A stretch of DNA of 12,660 bases from Cytophagaceae bacterium (GTDB lineage: Bacteria; Bacteroidota; Bacteroidia; Cytophagales; Flexibacteraceae), in NCBI GenBank assembly GCA_947464365.1, contig CANHWS010000080.1:1-12660 (forward strand), read 5' to 3'. Below are positions 1 to 7,271 of this stretch, one piece after another (position 1 is the stretch's first letter; the number at the start of each line of letters is the position of its first letter). Position numbers and translations under genes: made by a program. The notes under the pieces are model-generated. The model searched no databases. It worked only from the letters and a program-made list of their open reading frames with translations, and had not been told where the DNA came from.

Positions 1-82
1 GAAAAAAATAGGTCCTTTTCGGGGAGGTTGTGGGTTGCCAGCGACTAAGTAGTAGTAGCATCAATGTGCGCTACTGAGGACT

Positions 83-466
83 TTAGCCTTTGGCTTTGGT
101 GGTTGGTTTTTTGCTGACGGTTTTTTTGATAGGGGCCTTTGTGGTCTCCATAGCGGCGGCCTCTTGTGCTTTTTTAAGCTCCTTGGCTTGCGCTCTGGCT
201 TCTTTGCTCAGTTTTTTCTTTTCTGCTGCGGCTTGTTTGGCAGCAGCCTTTTTGGCTTTCTTTTGGCTAAGTTTGAGGTCATGTTTCTGACCTTTCTCTA
301 GCTTCTCGGCCACCTTATCGAGCTTTTTGATCAGCTTTTTGGCAGCGTTCTTGGCCGACTTGGTTACACTTTCGCTCGCGATGGGGCTAATGCTTCCTAG
401 GGCTTTCGTAATCTGGTCAGCTAGCTGAGCAGTGATTTGCTTTTTGGTTGGCTTTGCAGTTTCCAT
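83..466 (-). CDS. small lysine/alanine-rich basic protein (histone H1-like composition)
   Basis: This encodes 127 residues, about a quarter of them lysine (34), with alanine next most common. It has no signal peptide, membrane segment or cysteine. Residues 1-35 are more ordinary in composition (PTKKQITAQLADQITKALG). Residues 36-105 are long alternating K/A/E runs that should form a highly charged helix or coiled coil. The tail (about 106-127) is a P/T/K segment with AKG at the end, like histone H1 or HU-tail regions. A cytoplasmic nucleic-acid-binding role is an inference from composition alone; no defined domain is visible. The start is the ATG at 464-466. The gene diverges from the sugar kinase at 678. 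A minus-strand TAnnTTTG promoter element lies about 40 bases upstream. The opposite-strand frame at 90-290 is its low-complexity shadow. Confidence 0.7.
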   Translation of the reverse strand: METAKPTKKQITAQLADQITKALGSISPIASESVTKSAKNAAKKLIKKLDKVAEKLEKGQKHDLKLSQKKAKKAAAKQAAAEKKKLSKEARAQAKELKKAQEAAAMETTKAPIKKTVSKKPTTKAKG

Positions 467-506
467 AAAAGGGATTTTGATAACGTAGGGTGCTGTTATC
501 TAGGCA

Positions 507-514
507 CAAAGGTA
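507..514 (-). promoter_or_regulatory. candidate -7 element for the lysine-rich gene
   Basis: On the minus strand this reads TACCTTTG, a perfect match to the Bacteroidota -7 consensus TAnnTTTG, about 40 bases before the start at 466. I see no well-spaced TTG -33 element, so the call rests on one half-site. Confidence 0.35.
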
Positions 515-677
515 CGGGTTATCTCTAAATTACGCTTATGTTATGGCAATGTTACGTAAAAACTTAACATTGAACAAGTGTTTTCTTGATTTTTTTTGCA
601 CCTGTTCCGAATTAGTATTCTGACAACGCGCTGATCTCCCATTATTTGTTCTGTCGATACCTCTTATCTCATAACTT

Positions 678-1730
678 ATGCCTACTGATTGTCGTCTTTG
701 CCTTTATGCCGATGCTGGCGGCACCAAGACTACCTGGACTTGGTCTTGCGAACCTATCCTAGGCATTACGACAAATCCTAGCGACCTAACAGATGGGGGT
801 ATCGGTCGATATGATAATGCTTACGTAACATTAGGTATCAATCCCAATACGATGGGTCAGCAGGCGATCAGGGCAGTATTGTTAGCTGCTGAGGGGATAC
901 TGAAGCAACAACTTGCAGCCCATAGCATAGGTTCGTGGTCAGCCGAAGGCCCAAACTCCGAACCTGAACCAACAGGTAGGGTTGTCCTGACGGAGGTCTA
1001 TTATTATGGTGCCGGTTGTGGGGCTCAGGCCAATCGGGAGTTGATGGCTGGGTTGATAGACCAGGTTTATCGAGGTAGTCCTGCTCAGGAACTAGTCGTA
1101 CATGTCGATACTGATTTAGCCTTTGCGGGTCTTAGCCAGTGGGGGGAGGAGGCTGGTTTGGTGGCCATCCTGGGCACTGGCTGCAATGTGGGGCTTTGGC
1201 AGCCAACCCTCCTTAGTTCCGCGAAAGGGCAGCAGGCAAAAGGACCGATTGGAAAGATCGTGGACGCTGCACCGAGCCTTGGTTTTTGGCTTGGTGACGA
1301 AGGGGGTGGGGCATGGGTTGGTAAGCAGATCATGAGGGAATACCTCTTGGGCGAGGTACCCAGGTCTATTGTGCCTATCCTAAGCCAGATTCTTGGTCCG
1401 ACCGAGACCCTATTGCAGCGGTTTTATCAGGCTGCAAGCCCAGCTGCCATGGCCGGCGCAATCCTGTCTGGTTTAGCAACAATAGGACGGGCGGATCATC
1501 CAGATTTACAACCTTGGCTTGATAACTCTATTAGGGCTGGGTTTGAGGCCTTCGTCAGGACCTATGTGCTACCGCTTAGTGCCGCGCACGGGTACAAATC
1601 TGTTCGCTGTGTGGGTGGCATGGCCTGGCACTACCAGGCGCTATTGGCCGAGGTACTGGCCCGGGCTGGGTTGCGGCTCGATCGGGTTGTGCAGACTCCG
1701 ACATTGTCCATTGATCAGCCCAAATACTAG
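678..1730 (+). CDS. BadF/BadG/BcrA/D-family ATPase, likely N-acetylglucosamine kinase
   Basis: This is a cytoplasmic sugar kinase of the ASKHA fold, 350 residues. Visible motifs are the N-terminal phosphate-1 loop ADAGGTKTTW (residues 11-20), VHVDTD at 141-146 as the likely catalytic-aspartate region, the phosphate-2 loop AILGTGCNVGLW (163-174), the family signature LGFWLGDEGGGAWVGK (201-216) and the C-terminal CVGGMAWHY (311-319). In Bacteroidota this family phosphorylates N-acetylglucosamine, probably in amino-sugar salvage for the cell wall. The protein is longer than the roughly 280-residue relatives I recall. Extra length appears at about 80-103 (polar, S/E/P-rich) and 175-198 (S/K/Q/G-rich), both likely surface loops. 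The start is the ATG at 678. It is not obviously in an operon. Family is confident; substrate is inferred. Confidence 0.88.
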   Translation: MPTDCRLCLYADAGGTKTTWTWSCEPILGITTNPSDLTDGGIGRYDNAYVTLGINPNTMGQQAIRAVLLAAEGILKQQLAAHSIGSWSAEGPNSEPEPTGRVVLTEVYYYGAGCGAQANRELMAGLIDQVYRGSPAQELVVHVDTDLAFAGLSQWGEEAGLVAILGTGCNVGLWQPTLLSSAKGQQAKGPIGKIVDAAPSLGFWLGDEGGGAWVGKQIMREYLLGEVPRSIVPILSQILGPTETLLQRFYQAASPAAMAGAILSGLATIGRADHPDLQPWLDNSIRAGFEAFVRTYVLPLSAAHGYKSVRCVGGMAWHYQALLAEVLARAGLRLDRVVQTPTLSIDQPKY

Positions 1731-1764
1731 TTGCTTGTGGCTATAAACAAATCAGCTGATCGAT

Positions 1765-1792
1765 AGTCTTAAGCAACAGATGCTTTAAGACT
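1765..1792. terminator. hairpin downstream of the sugar kinase, possible terminator
   Basis: AGTCTTAAGC (1765-1774) pairs with GCTTTAAGACT (1782-1792), giving ten pairs with one bulged T and a 7-base loop, 35 bases after the kinase stop codon. No T tract follows, so it may be a non-canonical terminator, an mRNA 3' end structure or a binding site. Confidence 0.3.
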
Positions 1793-2007
1793 GATTGATA
1801 GCCTTTCGGTGCTGACTATTGCGTCAGCGTCTTATAACCTTGGGTCAACCAAGACCTCTCCCAGTAGCATTTTGGGGCCTAGGTCCAGTAGTGTTTTTGC
1901 AGCTTCTGGCCATAAACTTGGACCTACTGATCGATTTGGGAGGCCCGATTGCGATAAAAGATGGCTATAAGGCCCTATCTTGGTGCAGCGCTTTTGGCGA
2001 TATTGAC

Positions 2008-2015
2008 TACTTTTG
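2008..2015 (+). promoter_or_regulatory. candidate -7 element for the WecA-like gene
   Basis: TACTTTTG matches TAnnTTTG exactly and lies about 50 bases before the GTG start at 2065. The nearest upstream TTG (1980-1982) leaves 25 bases between elements, longer than usual, so this is a half-supported promoter. Confidence 0.33.
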
Positions 2016-2064
2016 CCTAACCCAATAACTATGCGCAGCATCATACGGCGCTAACTGAGAACAA

Positions 2065-3135
2065 GTGGAATCATTGCTCAATCTGTTTTTAGCGTTCCTC
2101 TGGTCGTTTGTGATTGCTGTTTTTGCGATACCAAGCATCATCAGCGTTGCCCACCGGAAGAACTTGCTGGACGAACCCAACTTCAGGGGGATGCACCAGT
2201 CCTTGACCCCTCGGCTGGGTGGCTTGGCTATTTTTGCCGGTTTCATCTCCTCGATGACGCTATTTGGAATGTCAACGCCCTCGATCCAGAAAATATTGGC
2301 GGGCAGTGTGCTTTTGTTTTTCATCGGCCTCAAGGACGACATCGTTGCCATCTCCCCTTTCAAGAAGTTTTTTGTCCAGATCCTGGCTACAGGTATCGTG
2401 GTGTTTTTGGGGGATATCCGGATCACCTCGTTCCATGGTTTTCTGAATATTGGCGAGATTCCGGACGGGATCAGCTACGCGTTTAGTTTCCTGACCATCA
2501 TCGGCATCACGAATGCGGTCAACCTGATTGATGGTCTCGATGGCCTCGCAGGGTCAATCACGATGGTGATCTCGAGTGTCTTTGGCTTGGCCTTCTTTGT
2601 GATGGATGACCTACCTTTTACCTTTTTAGCGGTCTGTATAATAGGTGCCATTGTGGGTTTCTTGCGCTATAACATCCACAAGGCAATCATCTTTATGGGT
2701 GACACAGGGTCCTTGACATGCGGTTTTCTGGTCTCGGTGATGGCCATCGAGTTCCTGCATCAGGATAAACTCCAGGCTAGTCCATCGATATCGGTGGCCA
2801 TCTTGTGTATCCCATTATATGATACCCTACGTGTTTTTGGCTGGCGTATCCTGAAAGGCCGTTCGCCCTTTTCTCCAGATAAAAACCACATCCACCACAT
2901 CCTGAGCCGTTCTGGCCTGTCGCAACTCCAGATCGTCGGCACCTTGATCTTGATCAATATGGCTCTTATCGGGATTACTTTCGTGCTACGTGGCCTAGGT
3001 GACAACATCCTTTTGCCAATCTTGATAGGTCTATTTGCGTTGGTGACCGTAGGCCTAGAGTTCCTAGCCAAAAAGCATCCCGAGCACCCCAAGATGGTGA
3101 TGCCAGACGCCTTGCTAGAGCAGGAGCCTGTCTAA
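2065..3135 (+). CDS. WecA/MraY-family polyprenyl-phosphate glycosyl-1-phosphate transferase (glycosyltransferase family 4)
   Basis: This integral membrane enzyme transfers a sugar-1-phosphate (typically GlcNAc-1-P from its UDP sugar) to undecaprenyl phosphate, starting synthesis of a surface or cell-wall glycan. It has 356 residues, normal for WecA/TagO relatives, and about ten hydrophobic segments. Family motifs in order: LLDEPNFRGMH (34-44), PRLGG (49-53), the Asp pair GLKDD (88-92), NLIDGLDGLAG (153-163), FMGDTGS (210-216) and the cytoplasmic histidine motif NHIHH (274-278). These fit the WecA type better than MraY. The start must be GTG at 2065: an in-frame TGA lies at 2056-2058 and the first internal Met is residue 43, after conserved sequence. 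It stands alone between two gaps, with no sugar-pathway neighbours, so which polymer it serves is unknown. Confidence 0.93.
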   Translation: MESLLNLFLAFLWSFVIAVFAIPSIISVAHRKNLLDEPNFRGMHQSLTPRLGGLAIFAGFISSMTLFGMSTPSIQKILAGSVLLFFIGLKDDIVAISPFKKFFVQILATGIVVFLGDIRITSFHGFLNIGEIPDGISYAFSFLTIIGITNAVNLIDGLDGLAGSITMVISSVFGLAFFVMDDLPFTFLAVCIIGAIVGFLRYNIHKAIIFMGDTGSLTCGFLVSVMAIEFLHQDKLQASPSISVAILCIPLYDTLRVFGWRILKGRSPFSPDKNHIHHILSRSGLSQLQIVGTLILINMALIGITFVLRGLGDNILLPILIGLFALVTVGLEFLAKKHPEHPKMVMPDALLEQEPV

Positions 3136-3157
3136 GACCAGCTGAGACGCCTCACAG

Positions 3158-3307
3158 CTATGATCCTTCGATTACAACAGGTGTGGGACGTCCGTACACT
3201 GCCGCATCGAAGAGGGCACGGAAGACTGGCAAATCAAACTTTTGGTGATAGATGTTAACCAGACGCACTAGTTTTGCATTTTGTTGCTTGGCGCAGGCAT
3301 TGCAAAT
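3158..3307 (-). pseudogene. possible gene remnant: 49-codon protein-like frame without a start codon
   Basis: Read on the minus strand, this stretch is open for 49 codons from just after a TAA (3308-3310) to a TAG (3158-3160). It has no ATG; the first codon is ATT. The translation looks like real protein: a CNAC (CxxC) pair, then KLVRLVNIYHQKFDLPVFR and ALFDAAVYGRPTPVVIEGS, a balanced mix of hydrophobic, charged and aromatic residues unlike most shadow frames here. A second minus-strand frame upstream (about 3311-3394) also reads plausibly (VADGSPCFVAITITTK, then a basic RRERRLL). The two would join through one frameshift near 3300-3310, giving a candidate decayed gene. I recognise no family. 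Confidence 0.22.
3241..3276 (+). promoter_or_regulatory. weak promoter candidate for the DUF4271-hemD pair
   Basis: TTTG at 3241-3244 and a perfect TAnnTTTG (TAGTTTTG, 3269-3276) are separated by 24 bases, longer than the usual spacing of about 19-21. It would give a 5' leader of about 150 bases. Confidence 0.25.
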
Positions 3308-3431
3308 TTAGAAGCCTCCGCTCCCTCCTGATCTTGGTGGTTATGGTGATGGCAACAAAACACGGAGACCCGTCTGCCACAAGGGCAAAGGCCTCCTAGC
3401 CATCTTAGTACAATCCATCCCAGCTCTTTCC

Positions 3432-4622
3432 TTGAGATCCAGCATCTTGCGTTTCGGCATCCTCCTGTTTTGCTTGTTCAGTCAGCAGACGTTGTTCCCT
3501 ATTGGGGCACAGGCGGCGGTGGTGCGAGCCTTGCTGGACGATTGGCTAGTATATCATCCTGTGGGTAAAAATTATTTACCCTACGACTACCAGATCGACC
3601 GCAATACACTGACAGTTAGTACCTGGATCAATCCGCGTAGTGATAATTATTACCTTGAGCTCAGCCAGCCCGTCGGGACCTGTGTGTATTTCAATGGGCA
3701 CCTTTGGTACAAGGTCGCCAAGCCGGGTACGGTCCATATCTTGCTACAGGACGTATTTGCCCAAGAGTCCCCTAGCCATATCCCTGTTTTCCTGACCATT
3801 TTTTCGCCCAATGGCAACATTTCAGTCGACAAGATGGGCATCGTCAACGAGCCCAAACCGACCCTGACGACCAAGGCGATGGTTTATGCCCAAGGCAGTA
3901 CCAGCACTCCAGACCAGAAGCCCATTGTCCTGCCTAAACTCCCTTTACGGAACGAGTCAGCCTTGTTGTTGCTGCTCATCATCTTCCTGTATGGTATCAT
4001 CAAGCAGTTTGATCCGCGCGAGTTTACACAGCTGCTATCAGTAGCCGATTTGGTCCGGAATCCATTAGAAGGATACGGCGGAGCAGCGCGCAAGATCTGG
4101 ACCAGCACCAACATCTTCATGATGATCGCTAACTGCTTGGCCATCACCTACGTCTTTAGCCTCAGTGACCGATATGAGACTGCCATCCGGTACGTACAGG
4201 ACTTTTTTGCGGATTATCAGCTACTGCCATTGGCTTGGTTGGTGCCAATGTTGTTCTTCTTGGCGGGTTGTGCCTACTACCTACTCAAGTTTGTTTTGGT
4301 CGAGTTTGCGAGCACCATCTTCCAGGCCAGTCGGGTTAGTACCATCCACTTTTATGAGTTTCTGCGCCTATCCAGCTTCTTGAGCATCAGCTTGTTGGTC
4401 TTGGTTGTCCTGGTCTATAACACCTTCTTCCTGAGCCTATCAGTCCTGTGGGTTGGCCTTGTGGTTTTGGTAGCGCTAATGCAGGGCTTGCGCCTGCTGA
4501 AGGTGGCCCTAGTGGCTATGCGGATGGCCAGCTTTAGATTGTTGTACTTAATTGCCTACCTTTGCATTACCGAAATTGTCCCTATGGTCCTGATGTTGCG
4601 CATTCTGATGCCAACTGCTTGA
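3432..4622 (+). CDS. DUF4271-type integral membrane protein
   Basis: This encodes 396 residues. An N-terminal signal sequence (hydrophobic core about 8-22, cleavage likely after AQA near 28) precedes a periplasmic region of about 145 residues. Six hydrophobic segments follow at about 177-191, 226-244, 264-288, 310-333, 335-350 and 367-390. The closing YLIAYLCITEIVPMVLML helix is what I associate with DUF4271 proteins of Bacteroidota. The biochemical role is not established. The family commonly lies directly before hemD, as here (110-base gap). The start is TTG at 3432: an in-frame TAG lies at 3396-3398, there is no ATG between, and the first internal Met is residue 135. TTG at 3447 is an alternative that leaves a shorter signal sequence. 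A link to heme or T9SS assembly is inference from gene order only. Confidence 0.78.
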   Translation: MRSSILRFGILLFCLFSQQTLFPIGAQAAVVRALLDDWLVYHPVGKNYLPYDYQIDRNTLTVSTWINPRSDNYYLELSQPVGTCVYFNGHLWYKVAKPGTVHILLQDVFAQESPSHIPVFLTIFSPNGNISVDKMGIVNEPKPTLTTKAMVYAQGSTSTPDQKPIVLPKLPLRNESALLLLLIIFLYGIIKQFDPREFTQLLSVADLVRNPLEGYGGAARKIWTSTNIFMMIANCLAITYVFSLSDRYETAIRYVQDFFADYQLLPLAWLVPMLFFLAGCAYYLLKFVLVEFASTIFQASRVSTIHFYEFLRLSSFLSISLLVLVVLVYNTFFLSLSVLWVGLVVLVALMQGLRLLKVALVAMRMASFRLLYLIAYLCITEIVPMVLMLRILMPTA

Positions 4623-4732
4623 TCACGAAGTAGGTCCTATTGACGTGCCGAGGATGCCACCCCACTAGCTAGTGTTTTGGCTCCGTCCGCTCCATATCAT
4701 CGATCATCATCCCCCCCGCACGGTTGTTGCCT

Positions 4733-5521
4733 ATGACCACCGAAGACTCAATAGAGGTTAACGACAGAATCAAGAAAGTTACGACCCTACTCATCACCCA
4801 GGCGACCCCCGCAGAGGAAAACAATCCGTATTCGGCCCTCGCCAAGAAGTATGGTCTCAAGATCGATTTTCGGCCTTTCATCGAGATTGCTAGGGTCCCC
4901 CTTCGCGAGTTCCGGAAGCAGAAGATCAATATCCTGGAGCATACCGCCATTATCTTCACGAGCCGCCACGCAATCGACAACTTCTTTGGTCTGGCCGGCG
5001 AGCTCAAGCTCGAGATGCCGCCAGAGATGAAGTACTTCTGTGTTACCGAGCAAACCGCAAATTACTTGCAGAAGTACATCGTGATCCGGAAACGCAAGAT
5101 TTTTTCGGGCGGACGCACCGCTGCAGACCTTTGCGAAGTGCTCAAGAAACACAAGACGGAAAACTACCTTTTCCCTTGCAGCAACATCCGAACACCCGAG
5201 ATTCCGGAGTTTCTGGCCAAGAATAGTATCGCTTACAAGGAGGCCGTGATGTACGAAACCGTAAGTTCTGACCTATCAGACCTTGCGGAAGTCAATTATG
5301 ACATCATCGCATTCTTTAGCCCTTCTGGTCTAGAATCGCTGCGGGTCAACTTCCCGGACTTTAAGCAAAACGACACCCGCCTGGCTGCTTTTGGCACCAC
5401 CACTGCAAAAGCCGTGACGGATGCTGGTTTGGTCCTTGATATTGTAGCGCCACACCCCAATGCCCCTAGCATGACAGGCGCCATCGAGCTATATATCAAA
5501 AAAGCCAACAACATTAAGTAG
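4733..5521 (+). CDS. hemD: uroporphyrinogen-III synthase
   Basis: This cytoplasmic enzyme of tetrapyrrole synthesis closes hydroxymethylbilane with inversion of ring D to give uroporphyrinogen III, the precursor of heme. It has 262 residues from the ATG at 4733; a TTG at 4724 in the same frame would add three residues, but ATG is preferred. It closely matches the conserved Bacteroidota form: LKIDFRPFIEI (42-52), REFRKQKINILEHTAIIFTS (58-77), QKYIVIRKRKIF (113-124), SSDLSDLAEVNYDIIAFFSP (178-197) and the GTTTAKAV loop (221-228) near the C-terminus. The two-domain arrangement is intact and no key region is missing. It follows the DUF4271 gene by 110 bases and precedes porP by 190. I see no separate promoter, so it is probably co-transcribed with the DUF4271 gene. 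Confidence 0.92.
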   Translation: MTTEDSIEVNDRIKKVTTLLITQATPAEENNPYSALAKKYGLKIDFRPFIEIARVPLREFRKQKINILEHTAIIFTSRHAIDNFFGLAGELKLEMPPEMKYFCVTEQTANYLQKYIVIRKRKIFSGGRTAADLCEVLKKHKTENYLFPCSNIRTPEIPEFLAKNSIAYKEAVMYETVSSDLSDLAEVNYDIIAFFSPSGLESLRVNFPDFKQNDTRLAAFGTTTAKAVTDAGLVLDIVAPHPNAPSMTGAIELYIKKANNIK

Positions 5522-5617
5522 CTGTCCTGCTCATTTTGACCAAGTTAGCACCCAGCCGCAGTCTTTTGACGTAAGGAAGTGGTATGGTAGGTTCCCAAAA
5601 AAACCAAATATATTAAC

Positions 5618-5645
5618 TTGCGTATCTGATTTTACCATATTTTAG
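5618..5645 (+). promoter_or_regulatory. candidate promoter for porP/sprF
   Basis: TTG (5618-5620), 17 bases, then TATTTTAG (5638-5645), one mismatch from TAnnTTTG. This would give a leader of about 60 bases to the ATG at 5712. The -7 element overlaps one arm (TACCATA, 5633-5639) of a 7-base inverted repeat whose other arm is TATGGTA (5583-5589), a possible operator. Confidence 0.33.
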
Positions 5646-5711
5646 CGCACCGTTCCTAATACAGGTTACGCTACTTTCGCCTAAAAGGTCTCTCACTGGT
5701 CATCTTCTGAA

Positions 5712-6704
5712 ATGAAAAAGATACTTCTACTGGTCGTTACTGCACTGATGGTTACTTGGCATAGTGCCAATGCCCAGCAGGATGCTCAGTTTACCCAATA
5801 CATGTTCAACACCTTGTTCTACAACCCGGCCTATGCAGGTCTGGACGAAGGCACAAGGTTCCAAGTACTTTCGAGAGCACAGTGGCTGGGTTACAACACA
5901 ACCAGTAACGGTTACGGGGGGATCAACACCTACATGGTGTCAGCTAATGCTCCGATCCAGGCCATCAATAGCGGCATTGGCTTCCACGCCGTGCTGGACT
6001 ACATTGGTCCACGCCGTCTGGAAGAATATCAATTGTCTCTTGCTCATCATATTGATCTCGGTAAAGGTAAACTCAGCTTTGCGTTGCGTCCGGGTGTTAA
6101 TGGTGTGAGCATCGACCGCGACAGGCTAGTTGCCCGTGACCAGAACGACCAGGTTCTTTCTCAGCTTAACAATGCACGTTCTTACCGCTTTGACCTTGGC
6201 GCTGGCGTGATGTACAAAACCAAAGACTACTACGTAGGTGTGTCTGCAAGCCGTATTTTGGCACCTGACTACAACTTTGGCATCAACGTACCGGGCCTAA
6301 GCTTCGAAAACAAATCTGTACCTCATGTGTACCTCACTGGCGGATACAACTTCTTCCTGAACGATACCTGGACCCTGACCCCGTCTACCCTCGTTCGTTA
6401 CATTACCAATACTCCGTCTGACGCATCAGTGATGGTTGACGCCAACTTGATGGTTGACTACGACAAGTTTATCTTCGGTGGACTTTCTTACCGCTACAGA
6501 AGCAGTGATGCAAGTCTTGTTGTTGGTGTTAACCTCCTGAAGGATAAAAACCTAAGGATTATCTATGCTGCTGATTTGGTTACCCCAGGTCAAACAGTAG
6601 AGGCAACAGCCCGCACTAGCCACGAAATCAGCCTGAGCTATGCTTTGCCTTTCGTGCCACGGTTGCCACGCCCAGCCATCAAAACGCCGAGGTTCCGTTA
6701 CTAG
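5712..6704 (+). CDS. porP: PorP/SprF-family T9SS outer-membrane protein
   Basis: This encodes 330 residues, the usual family length. A Sec signal peptide (KKILLLVVTALMV core) is cleaved after about residue 21 (SANA), followed by the family hallmark QDAQFTQYMFNTLFYNPAYA at the mature N-terminus. The rest is alternating polar/hydrophobic short strands rich in Y, G and N, typical of an outer-membrane beta barrel. In Bacteroidota, PorP in Porphyromonas and SprF in Flavobacterium are needed for secretion or for surface display of specific T9SS cargo; PorP is thought to associate with the GldK/PorK-GldN/PorN ring. Several paralogues usually exist per genome, but this one sits upstream of gldKLMN like the P. 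gingivalis porP. A terminator-like hairpin follows the stop codon. No C-terminal T9SS sorting domain is present, as expected for machinery. Confidence 0.93.
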   Translation: MKKILLLVVTALMVTWHSANAQQDAQFTQYMFNTLFYNPAYAGLDEGTRFQVLSRAQWLGYNTTSNGYGGINTYMVSANAPIQAINSGIGFHAVLDYIGPRRLEEYQLSLAHHIDLGKGKLSFALRPGVNGVSIDRDRLVARDQNDQVLSQLNNARSYRFDLGAGVMYKTKDYYVGVSASRILAPDYNFGINVPGLSFENKSVPHVYLTGGYNFFLNDTWTLTPSTLVRYITNTPSDASVMVDANLMVDYDKFIFGGLSYRYRSSDASLVVGVNLLKDKNLRIIYAADLVTPGQTVEATARTSHEISLSYALPFVPRLPRPAIKTPRFRY

Positions 6705-6751
6705 GATATTCTCCCAAGGACTTACTAGTTGCATACTACCAGATACATTCT

Positions 6752-6809
6752 TAAAGGTGCCAACACCGTTGTCGCGCAAGCTGACAAACCGTTGACACCT
6801 TTACTTTTT
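6752..6809 (+). terminator. intrinsic-type terminator after porP
   Basis: TAAAGGTGCCAAC (6752-6764) pairs with GTTGACACCTTTA (6791-6803), 12 of 13 positions with one C-A mismatch. Inside the loop TTGTC (6769-6773) pairs with GACAA (6783-6787). The stem is followed by CTTTTT (6804-6809). It begins 47 bases after the porP stop. Confidence 0.5.
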
Positions 6810-7092
6810 GCCAGATAGCAGCTGCAAACTTGCAGTCTGATTTATCTGACAACAATGATTGCCCGCTCCAGAGTAACATCAGTCCGCTAGATGATGATGT
6901 GTTTGCTGCCCAATGGTGCAGCATGAGTAGGGTAGTCTGATCACCCCCCCAACATACTTCCTTCCCTCCTGCATGATTGCGGTCCGGATGTTGGCGCTGA
7001 AAGCCAAGTACCACCACTGCCTTTGGGGTTATTACGCCCAATCCTGCCAAGCTGATGTCAATTTTGACCAAAAAAAATGGTCAGTGGACAAA

Positions 7093-7143
7093 ATATCAGC
7101 CGGAGGAGGATCAAGATCCTTAAAGTTCGAAATCAGCTGATAT
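7093..7143. repeat. nested inverted repeats upstream of the gldK promoter
   Basis: ATATCAGC (7093-7100) is a perfect inverted match to GCTGATAT (7136-7143). Between them AGGATC (7107-7112) and GATCCT (7115-7120) form a second tight palindrome. It could be a structured RNA, a regulator site or chance; it lies about 100 bases upstream of the predicted promoter, so it is probably not in the gldK mRNA leader. Confidence 0.35.
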
Positions 7144-7241
7144 GTAGGCTCAGAGCGGAATTTGAGGTACCAAAATGTAGGGTTGACAACAAAAAAATCA
7201 AAAAATGCGGGTGGTAGGCCTTTATTTTACTGGCCAACCAC

Positions 7242-7271
7242 TTGTAATAAAGAATCACTTACATATTTTTG
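7242..7271 (+). promoter_or_regulatory. Bacteroidota-type promoter for gldKLMN
   Basis: TTG (7242-7244), exactly 19 bases, then TATTTTTG (7264-7271), a perfect TAnnTTTG. Transcription would begin near 7278, leaving a leader of roughly 55-70 bases. This is the best promoter match in the window and sits where the four-gene gldKLMN unit should begin. Confidence 0.65.

Larger units (their letters stand above)
1731..2064. other. 334-base intergenic region, no supported gene
   Basis: This gap lies between the sugar kinase and the WecA-like transferase. It holds a hairpin at 1765-1792 and a TAnnTTTG element at 2008-2015, annotated separately. Short open stretches on both strands (about 69-70 codons, 1819-2028 plus and 1832-2044 minus) overlap each other. 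Their translations show no domain or typical gene composition, so I do not call them. Confidence 0.6.
3136..3431. other. 296-base intergenic region with a protein-like minus-strand frame
   Basis: This gap lies between the WecA-like gene and the DUF4271 gene. The plus strand holds no convincing gene, only one promoter-like element. The minus strand holds the protein-like frame at 3158-3307 described separately. Confidence 0.5.

Noticed and set aside
54..75. Hairpin AGTAGC/GCTACT downstream of the minus-strand lysine-rich gene
   Set aside because: Only 6 pairs with a 10-base loop and no T tract on the minus strand beside it; too weak to call a terminator.
90..290. 66-codon plus-strand frame with a hydrophobic F/L/A-rich product
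   Set aside because: It is the complement of the lysine/alanine-rich minus-strand gene; its composition follows from that gene's AAA/GCx codons.
1819..2044. Overlapping 69- and 70-codon frames on both strands before the WecA-like gene
   Set aside because: Non-gene-like translations, a TTG start on the plus strand, and overlap with the promoter element of the next gene.
6751..7071. 106-codon minus-strand frame in the porP-gldK gap
   Set aside because: It starts on TTG, has no recognisable domain and an odd W/C/H/S-rich composition, and its 3' end runs through the porP terminator hairpin.
6973..7140. 55-codon plus-strand frame starting with ATG
   Set aside because: No promoter, family or conserved motif is visible; its length is within chance for a 600-base gap. 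Kept only as a note in the intergenic entry.
7183..7188. TTGACA, resembling an E. coli -35 box
   Set aside because: No TATAAT-like box follows at 16-18 bases, and Bacteroidota use a different consensus, which is met instead at 7242-7271.
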